Assembly (NCBI GenBank): GCA_018296165.2
Contig: JACKQL020000039.1
Location: 124,001 to 188,000, forward strand
DNA length: 64,000 nucleotides
Origin: Termitomyces sp. T153
Lineage: Eukaryota > Basidiomycota > Agaricomycetes > Agaricales > Lyophyllaceae
Reading direction: 5' to 3'
Shown here: positions 55,655 to 64,000 of the stretch, in pieces
Position numbering within the stretch: position 1 is the stretch's first letter
How the letters are laid out: each line of letters opens with the position of its first letter
The notes under the pieces: model-generated
What the model was told of the DNA's origin: nothing
Seen by the model: the letters and a program-made list of their open reading frames with translations, nothing else
Databases searched by the model: none
Program-made: the position numbers and the translations under genes

Positions 55655-56065
55655 CGAAAGAAGATAATATAAATAAGACTTTTTTATCGTCGGCTCAAGA
55701 CTTATGATCTAAGGCATAAACACATGGCCTGATGGTCTCTAGTAATATGATTCCTTGTGAGGGACTTGACCCATTTTCTCGGTAAGGCCCGTCGTTTGTG
55801 ACTTTTTTGTATTAAAATGTTTCTATGGTTCAGCGTAGGGTTCAGCGTGTGAAGGATCACTCCCCATTCCTTTTTCCCACAAATTTCAGTTTCTGAATTG
55901 TTTTGCCCTACACAGACTGTTTCGTTTTAGTTCATAACTTGTCCTGCATTACTTCTGTGTGACGTTCAATTTCTACTTCTGACGGTAATCGATCATTGTG
56001 CGGAGAACTTGAAACAAGTACTTGACACTAGACATCCACATAACTCTTTCGAACTCACTTCTCTT

Positions 56066-58310
56066 TCATGTGCCTCGACCCCGTCCGATGCCCCACCTGG
56101 GCCCAATTGCACCACCTCGACCAGCAAATCCAATTCGAATTCCCGTTGAGGGACTAAAGGGTGGACTATGGCCAGGAAGGGTATGAGGTTGCTCATACAT
56201 ATGTCGGCACAGTAGCCTGTCTTCAGGCTCAGGCTCATCCTCCTCCTCTTCTTCCTCGGACTGAATAGTCTGAAATGAGAGAGATACAAAGATTTCAGTA
56301 ACTTTCCAACTCACCTCTAGATCCATGACAAGTGCACCAGTGTGCCAACCAGCAGCAGCAATGGAAAAGCAGAACCTGTCTTTATGTGACTTGAGGTTAT
56401 GGTCAAACCTTACTTCCGAAGGGACATCTACGGCAGGAGGGTCGTGTTCTCCGCCATTACGAACCCAAGTTCTATCTTGCACACGAAGATAACCACCTGG
56501 TGCGCCGATTGGAAGTTCCGCGGGGTCCCCTAGACCGAGAGCTCCAGCAGAATAGGCACCCCAAGTGAGAACTTTCCCACTGGATGTCAGCGCGGCGTTA
56601 TGATAATCTCCAAGAACAACAGAAATAATTGATTTATGCTGCAACTCCGGGATAATCTTGGGCGGAGTATGGGGCGTGGTTTCTGTATTGCCTATTAATA
56701 CTACCGAACTGGAACCCGTTGAATATGCAATAAAGCTCATGAAATTGGCAGAAATCTGTGAGTCGTAATAAAAGTCGATAATAGTCAGTTGGATTGTTCA
56801 ACATACATGCGTGATCTTCAAGGTCCCTGGGGATTCTAATCCTAGCCTAGAGAATTCGGCGTGTATGTTCTCGATGCTGCTGAACTCCTGTAACTATGGA
56901 GTACAGTGAGATCTGAGTCCGTCAGGAGCATAGTGTTCTGCTCACGTATTCCCAGCGCCCTGCGGAAGATGTCTCTTTTGAAGAAAGGCTGTTGAACTTG
57001 AGGACCTGACCTTTGTTTGTTAATCCAACGATCTGTGCATCCAAACCCGCGATCTGGATCAGTTGAACTGGCTTCTCATTGTCTCCCCCCGGTAATTCAG
57101 GAAGCAAAGGTATTGAGGGCAACCGGGTTGGGTTCTCAATAAGATCCCACGTAACACAAGGTATCGAATAATCGGTCAGAGCGGATGCTTCCTTGTCACC
57201 TTGTTCATTCATTTGCGTGTTTGTGGCTTCAATGTATTCTGCTGTCTCGCCGGAAAACGGCCACCAAACAAAGACTTCGCCTGATACCGTGAGCACACAA
57301 GAAAAGCCCCACCCGCATTCGATTTGAAGAGGCTTGGAGTTGGGGTCGGTGAAAAAGTCAGACACGAGCCTAAATGGTCGGCCCCAGCTCGGGAATGTCC
57401 AAATCTGGCCATCGGAATCAAGAGTTGATGCGTGCAAACGGCCGCAGCTTTGTGTCCGCACAGCACGCTCAGTCAGAGTAGGAGATATGTGAAAAGATCG
57501 TTGCGTTCACCTGACACTCCGTGTCACTGCTGGCATCCGCAGCCTTAATGGGGTCTTAGCAATTTGTCCAGGCTGTGCAAACCCACTGTTTCGCAGAAAC
57601 GGCATAGTTGGATCAAGAGTGCCTATGACATAACCTTGTTAACCCTTAGTAACAACGTTCGAAGGGGAGAGCAGACCCCAAACGTAGATTTGACCCTCAG
57701 AATCCAATGCATGGAATGACCTATGGGCAGCACTTAGAGAGATATAAACCAGAGAACATGTATGGCATAGTGACTAACATTCCGCCAGCGACAAGGCTTA
57801 CAATACGAATACCAGGAATACGAAGTTGAACTGGAAATGGAACTTGGGCTCGCATACTTGTCGTGGGGAACTCTGATAGACCCAATCTGCCATTGGACCT
57901 CTCCCTACAAAGCCAAATGCATTAGAAGAATTGATAATCAACCGTTATATTCGCCCCACCCCCAAACGTAGACTGAGAAGAATCGGACGGATCGCTGTCA
58001 GATAAAGATCCGATGAGTTGTCTTGTGAATGTTACCTCTGGGCTTGAAGATTCCGCGATAGATGAGCTTCCATCCGCTGGTACGAGCCGTTCCGGCACCT
58101 GAAAAGTTGTAATCGGTCTGGAGGCGCCTTTGCCAAAAAGTATCGTCAGAGGAAACGGCAGCAAAGAACTTGATCTCTGTAAGCTATTATGCCGCGAAAA
58201 TCGCCCAGTCTCACCTTGCTCGTGCATCCAAGGTTGAGGATGTCGGGTATCTGCATAAATGGCAGAATATTATCCAGGAAAAGTTCAATAGGTAGGTCAG
58301 TTAGCAACAT
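56066..58310 (-). CDS. F-box and RCC1-repeat protein (SAF1-like)
   Basis: Minus strand, ATG 58310 (MLLTDLPIELFLDNILPFMQ). The F-box continues IPDILNLGCTSK and, after an intron, FFAAVSSDDTFWQRRL. RCC1/BLIP-II repeats follow: VYVWGWGEYNG, RSFHALDSEGQIYVWG, HASTLDSDGQIWTFPSWGRP, CGWGFSCVLTVSGEVFVWWP, then DYHNAALTSSGKVLTWGAYS AGALGLGDP and a final VRFDHNLKSHKDRFCFSIAA AGWHTGALVMDLE. After the last intron an acidic patch (QSEEEEEEDEPEPED) and a Gly/Arg end stop at 56066. F-box proteins are substrate adaptors of SCF ubiquitin ligases; yeast Saf1, of this layout, targets Aah1. Around nine introns. Confidence 0.9.
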
Positions 58311-58577
58311 GATCGAAGAACAGACGAGATCGGAATCAAGAAAAAGTAGGTGGGGAGTTGAACGTTGAAGCTATGAGTGATCGTACTGTGAATCACTTGA
58401 TATAGCACAGATATGGCTCCTACAAAACAAACGTGAGCTTGATCAGTCGACTCAAGACTGCGGTGGAACTGCGGTGACATACGTCATTCCACGTGCGCTT
58501 ATGCATTGCCACATGTTGCCGAGGATATAGGATTCGGATAGCAGCTGATGTTGTCGAGTGAAGGACGAGTCAGCCTC

Positions 58578-58597
58578 GAGCTTCGAGCTCGAAGCTC
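58578..58597. repeat. perfect 20-bp palindrome
   Basis: GAGCTTCGAGCTCGAAGCTC is its own reverse complement over 20 bp, about 270 bp upstream of the F-box/RCC1 gene. It could form a cruciform or bind a dimeric factor. Confidence 0.9.
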
Positions 58598-60348
58598 ATC
58601 TTAGGTTTGACTCCTTTTTGCTAACAGCGCAGCCCTTAGTATTGGTGAGTCTCATCACTCATATGATTTTCTTCGATGTTCGTTTCATCTAGGCTTTTCT
58701 TTTTCAGTTTCCTTCGCTACTAAGTACTGAGTACTGAGTGCTAAGCTCTCGCTAGAACGCTAGAAGGCCTTGCGATCAGTAGAAACTACTCATACTCAAA
58801 AGTTGTATCTTTGAAGCTTCTTCATCCATCATCCCCCAAGAAGTCTTCGAATCGAGTCCTGTTCGACTACACATAAGGTTAAGCCGAGGTCACAGATACC
58901 TCAAGACAAGTACAAGATTTGTACATTTGATCTTATTTCGCTGTCAGAAACATATCCTGTCTCAGCCATATCCATTAACTCAGTGACAGCCTGAATGTTT
59001 TTTCTTCCTCTCAAGCCGAACAGGCGGCTCCAAACCTGGCCTGTCTGTGAACAACCACTGAGTCCAGATCGATATACATACGTTCTTGCTTTCTCGCTCC
59101 TCTGAAGCCGATGATCGTTGGAATCCCACGTTCTCGGTCTACTTCTCTGGGTGGACTTTGACAAGTTGTAAACACAACAAATGATCGATCATTTGATGTC
59201 CTTTTGACAACTTATTCGGGACTCGAAGACAAATTTGCGACCCTTTTGAATCATGCTCAGCCCCTCGACAAGCAATATGCTCAAAGGGTATTCGCTATTT
59301 GTATGTATTCACCTTCGGAGAGGAGCCTGACTTCTAATTCGGCATGTCACCGCGACGTGATCACACCTTTCGGATGCTCCCCAAGATATTTCCCGTCAGA
59401 TCTGTGAGACCCCCACTCCTAACTACGCGACGCCTGGTATGTAGTGCGACCCGTTCAGGTATGGTCGCTGTCTAGATGTAGGATTTTTGTACCTACGGTA
59501 CGGGATTCAAACAACATAGTATGGGCAGGTGACTCATCCATCCTTGGACACGAGAACAAAAAGTTGACAAGTATCCCGTGATGTGAGGGAACAAATCTTC
59601 AAGATCAGGAATATGTTTGCTCGATGTTTAATGATGAGTAATTTCTTCATGACCTTACGTGACTGTATTAATCCTTTTTCGTCCAATGATCATCACATCA
59701 TTGCGAACAACTTCGAGGACTTCGAGGTCTCTATCAGCGATGCGTCAGTTGATAGAAGGCAATTTGATGGAAAGAATTTTGTTTTTCGTCACTAGATCCA
59801 AAACAGTTCTATCAAACCCAAAAAGAAGCTTCTTCAATATGGGACAGGGTGCTCAGAACCCTGTTACCCCACACAGACAATGTTTCACGGAGAGCCTCAT
59901 GACGTCCTTGAAGGAAAATGCAAACCTTGAATTCTAGATTCCAAAATGATATATAGATATAAAGATAGACATATGTTGCTACAAGGTAAAGTGCCGAAAA
60001 GTAAGGAAAGAACGAAAGAACGAAAGAATAATACTAGGCTGCGTGTGTAGACGGTAGACTTGATATAATGTACATTGAAATGTAGTAGGAATCTAATGCA
60101 TGGTATAGTAATGTAAGGTAGCGCGAAACGAACACCCTAAAAAGCATAATGTACAGTAGGGATAAGTGAAAGGACTAATATAGGCAATTGAAGTGATATG
60201 ACAAAAGTAGTATGGTATCGAAGGAATGGTATGTGAAAAGCAGGGAAGTTCGCAGGACAAAAAAAAACATCCAAGATGCGTGATGACTGATAGATATCAT
60301 GCTTCGCTAAGTCCTGCAGAGATGGGGGCCATCAACTGCAGCAAAGCT
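58598..60348. other. about 1.75 kb without a supported gene
   Basis: Between the F-box gene and the CON7-like gene. A minus-strand frame at 58901-59164 (87 codons, MSKSTQRSRPRTWDSNDHR) is Ser/Arg-rich without introns or matches and may be chance. Near 60003-60027 an AAAGAACG unit occurs three times. The right end likely includes the 3' untranslated part of the CON7-like gene. Confidence 0.5.
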
Positions 60349-62418
60349 CTAGTACTCTTCCTCGTTGTCGCCGAGGCTTCGATGTCCGGTATTCGGCCTT
60401 CCGTCGTGGCCATTATCGAATATTTGGTAATCTGTCTCCGCGGGATACGGAACATCTCGATGTTCGTCTTCCCGCAAAGGCGGCAGCAGCGAGGACTGAT
60501 ATCCGGGGAGAGGGGTCAACAACGTGCTATCAGGAGGTAGTCTTCTCATCGACGGGTCGAGAGACGATTGAGAACGAGAACGCTGAGTAGATGGCCCTCG
60601 TGTATCAGAAGAGAAGCAGGTATTACCGTCCTGCAGAAAGCCAGATGGTTGGTTCGATGATGAAGACGATAGATAGTGTTGTTGTGGAAGGGGCCGGGGT
60701 GTTCCCTGCCACGTAGCGCTATTGCTGCGGCGTTGTCGCTCATGGGTACTGTAAACGGCCGAGTGCTCATCACGCTCGTCGATCGCGTAGCGACTCCTCT
60801 CAACAGAGAATGATATCCTGTTGCTTGGCTCGGGGAGAACGGGCGGCCCTATCAATGGAAGACCTGTCGATGCGTAATACGAAGGCTGGCGAGTCAATAA
60901 CAAATTCGACTCGCTTTGGGAGTCATAACGACGGGTATTATATTCCTGGCTATCGTGGCGCAAGCTCACACTATGTCGACGCACGGGTCCAGGTGAAGCC
61001 GACTTCTTCGCCTTGCGCCACTGTTTGCGTAGCTCCTTGAACTCTAAAAAATGAGTAAGACGTGGGCAGGATGGGTTTCAGCGCAGAGAAAATTTACCAC
61101 TTGGCTGGCGCTTGGGGCCGTGCTTCTGCATCGTAACATGAGCGTTGAGGTGATTGAGAGTACCATACGCCTTGTTGCAATCGGGCCAGGAACATTGATA
61201 GAGACGCTCTATCTCGTCGTATCGTCGACGCGGGCGCTTCTTGACAGTATTGCCAGGAAGTGCCACGAATGAGTATGTTTTATTGCTGTTGTCCCCAGCG
61301 TTGGGGTTGATGTCATTTTTGTGAGCGAACAGCTCCGCCGGACTGAGAGGGCCAAGCGATGAGGTTGATGTTCCTGTCCCTGGGGGGGAGGTCCCGTAGA
61401 GAGTCTCCGTGGTGGGAGAATATGGTGCACCTGCCTCACGTGGTCCTAGACCTCCAGTAAAGTCAGGCTGAAGTGGTGAGATAGGTGCGCCAAATCCATC
61501 GTTCCCATGATAGCTCCCTGCTTGATGCGAACGATGGCCTTTCCAGCCTATGTAAGAAGGCTGTGCTTGGGGATAATCAGGGTGGACATGACGCAGGTCT
61601 CGAAGCGATCCGATGCTTGCTCCTCGTTGGAGGGAATTGACATAAGCAGAAGACCGAGGGATAGGGAGAGAAGATGTATTGTAATTAGACTGGGATTGAA
61701 TACGTTGAAGAGGCTGGGTATCGTTATAGGGATTGGTAGGAGCAAGAGTGGCAGGTTCTGACATACGCCTTTGATCGATGGGAGCCCCTTGGAGAAGAGT
61801 GTTATTACCTCCAGAGTATTTGTCAGAACCAATATTCCGTGAATAACGGTCGGTCTCAACGTCTGGGGACGCATTGTAGCGATCATGAGGCAGGTAAGAA
61901 AGGGAGGTCTGGGACGACCGCATGTCCTGTGACTGATTGGCATTGGTGTCGGCAGGGTACGAGGACGATGATCGGGGATCCACAGGGGAGGGAGACTCGG
62001 AGAGGTATGGCCGGTCAAATTGGGAATCCCTCAAAGTGCCGTCATGAACAAAAAATTGGTAGTTTGGTTGCAAGGATGGCTCGGATGCATAGGACTGCTG
62101 TGCGACAGGGTAGGAGTGTGACTGGAGAGAAGACTCGTACATTTCTGTGGGAGAGACTGGGGAATCAAAGGAGCCTGTGCCTCGATCAGCATAACTGTGA
62201 CTGCCAGAACCAGAATGTGGCGACTGGGGGGATGAAATATCGTCCTCCACAGTTGCAGGTGAGTCTGGTTGAATTGGAGATAGACTAATAGGGTATGAAT
62301 GAGAGAAAGAAGGTGAATGAGGGGATTTTGAGGACGCGAAATGGGGGAGAGGATAGTCAGGAAGATACTTTGGGATGAGGAGAGCTGGTGGGTGGCTTGG
62401 GAGGACGTGCGAGAGCAT
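60349..62418 (-). CDS. CON7-like C2H2 zinc-finger transcription factor
   Basis: Minus strand, ATG 62418 (MLSHVLPSHPPALLIPKYL), one intron near 61045-61095 (GTAAAT...TTTTAG) and stop at 60349. A Ser/Pro/Tyr-rich N-terminal half is followed by the conserved block KRPRRRYDEIERLYQCSWPD CNKAYGTLNHLNAHVTMQKH, one C2H2 finger, then KRQPSEFKELRKQWRKAKKS across the intron. That block is the signature of the fungal CON7 family, which controls cell-wall and conidium genes in ascomycetes. The C-terminal half is Ser/Gln-rich and ends LGDNEEEY. In basidiomycetes its role is not established as far as I know. Confidence 0.87.
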
Positions 62419-64000
62419 GACCCAAGCAGGAATTAGACAGCCACTATAAAAGAAGGAGAATTAAATAATAGATAGGAAGAAGAAGGATACAAACGGCTCC
62501 GCTGAGGATTAAGAGGTTCTTGTCAACTGTGTTCGAGTACATGCCGCTTATGTCGAATGTACCGAATCTAGATCTTGTGACGTGACCTTTGTCAATTTAC
62601 AGTCCCAGTCTTGGCCCGAACAATCAAGGAATCAATACATCATCATCATATCTTTGGAATTCTAGAATTCTCGAATGCCCACGACCCTGTCAGATCCCGA
62701 CCTGGTTCACGTCGACAATAATGCCTTTTTCGGACCCGTAACTCGTTATTCAACCTACAGTCGTGTCTCTTCTCTCCGGGCCCGCGTCTGGCACCAGACC
62801 CGAGCTCAAGGTACATATCCTCAATTGAATTTCATTCCGTGAACGTGAACGGGTCTTGCGATCGGCCATCCAGCCAGCCGTTTGTTCCGGATCTGCAGAC
62901 TTTGGCTCGTCACCGCTTGTTTGCCATCACCGTGAATATCAACAAGAGCACCTTCGCATCAAAGAAGACTCTTTTGTGACAGGCAAGGATCAATCTCTTT
63001 CGCATATCCTCGAGCCTCGAGCACATTTACAAGGCGCTGTTGGTCGCGGAGTGTTTCGTCAATGATGTGGTTGGTCGATCAAGTCGTTGATCAGTCCGTG
63101 GAAGAATTGTAATGCCAGAAGACAGGTATATTGACAGCCACTTGAAACGATGCCACGTTTTGTGACGCCGAGAAGGATAGTTCACATTCGTGATGGACTC
63201 TGATGGACTGGTTCGCCGCATATGTTACCTAAACTGCTGATCGACACTTCGACGGACCGCACTTTTGGAGGATCAGATAGCCCGATGGGCTTCCTTAGTT
63301 TAAAAACACGATATGGAGGTATGTAGGTACATAGAGCAAATCTTTTATGACCAGTTTCTCTCTAGCCGATTAAACGCACGCGCAGCTATGATGGTACCCA
63401 ACAGTGTTTTGACCGAAAGTTAGTTGCAAACTTCAAATGGCCCGATTAAAACCACAAGGAGGCTGCTGCTAAGACAAAGAGCTGAAGGGGTCAGAAATCG
63501 CCGGGAAACCGAAGAAGTTATAACCCCATTCCACGCCGAGAGTGGCACGAGAAGCGAATGGAAGCAAAGGATAACGGCAAACACGGCAAGTATCGCGGGA
63601 CGTATATAGCACCCTGAACGATGATGGATATTTTGACACCCGAGCCCGGCTACCCGGAGAGGGGGGAGCAGCTTTAGCATTTCATAATAATAAACGGTGT
63701 CTGTGGGTGGCGACGCTGGATGTCCAAGAACAGTTATCACCCTTAGACTAACCAACCCCTGCACTTCGAATCGCGTCAATCGAGAGCCTTGCAGAGCCAA
63801 AGTGGCAATGCGACAGAAGATGGCACCAATTGGCAAAATAGATGGGTTTGTTCAGATATGTCAAGTATCCTCAAGTTTCCCAATGATGCAGATCTATTTT
63901 ATCTTGGCAAAGAAATATAGAAGAGCTCTGGCGTTCCCCGTTGAATAATTACCTTGTATAATCACCTGATTCTCACTGCTGGCACCGATATCAGCAAGTG
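62419..64000. other. weakly supported region, possible short gene at 62676
   Basis: A plus-strand ATG at 62676 opens MPTTLSDPDLVHVDNNAFFG and stays open for 45 codons to a GTACAT donor; a downstream frame (LARHRLFAITVNINKSTF, about 62900-62970, then ARINLFRISSSLEHIYKALL) could be its next exons. I cannot join them with certainty. GAATTCTAGAATTC at 62658-62671 is a 14-bp palindrome. From 63070 to 64000 I see only short frames without support. Confidence 0.35.

Noticed and set aside
63420..63836. Minus-strand 138-codon frame with hydrophobic parts
   Set aside because: Composition is mixed, no ATG context or splice signals that extend it, nothing recognised.
1..64000. tRNA or rRNA genes
   Set aside because: Searched by eye for the GGTTCGAATCC-type B box and rRNA cores; the few hits (for example 53756) lie in coding exons without a cloverleaf partner.

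Overview
The window is nuclear DNA of a filamentous fungus, most likely a basidiomycete of the Agaricomycetes. The support is many short (about 45-75 bp) GT-AG introns per gene, typical fungal housekeeping genes (PUS1, R3H/SUZ protein, AVT-type transporter, Cdc27/POLD3, MTHFR, ELMO, SAF1-like F-box/RCC1 and CON7-like proteins), and chromodomain Ty3/gypsy elements whose decay looks like CpG methylation damage. The species cannot be read from the sequence.

Layout. (1) 1-1531: 3' part of a PUS1 pseudouridine synthase gene. (2) 1.78-3.1 kb: a small orphan gene and a decayed gene. (3) 3.2-32.76 kb: a transposon nest. A copia gag fragment was hit by a Tc1/mariner element. The Tc1 element was split by a chromodomain gypsy element (gypsy-1, 4540-13733, target duplication CAACA), which in turn received two solo LTRs (A, B) and an about 1.07-kb element that I call X. 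Next to it a Helitron helicase was split by solo LTR C, and LTR D sits inside LTR C. A second gypsy element (gypsy-2, 20673-32755, target duplication GTATC) landed in an exon of an orphan membrane-protein gene and itself carries a second X copy. (4) 32.76-35.9 kb: remains of that orphan modular gene, and a decayed second copy of the small gene at 1.78-2.48 kb. (5) 36.4-62.4 kb: dense ordinary genes. (6) 62.4-64 kb: little that can be called.

The most unusual item is a spliced, plus-strand gene (21863-23558) inside gypsy-2, antisense to the retrotransposon, between the chromodomain and the 3' LTR. It would encode a cysteine cluster followed by a coiled coil. The second theme is decay by CpG deamination. 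Catalytic codons of reverse transcriptase, protease and integrase are changed in several elements, mostly at sites where the ancestral codon pair would contain CpG, and the premature stops are nearly all TGA. CpG content roughly follows nesting order, so old hosts are CpG-poor and late insertions are CpG-rich.

The flanking genes do not form a pathway. They cover tRNA modification, RNA binding, vacuolar transport, DNA replication, one-carbon metabolism, Rho-GTPase signalling, ubiquitin ligase targeting and transcription. Gene models below come from reading splice signals and family motifs by eye. Exon ends are firm where stated and approximate elsewhere.
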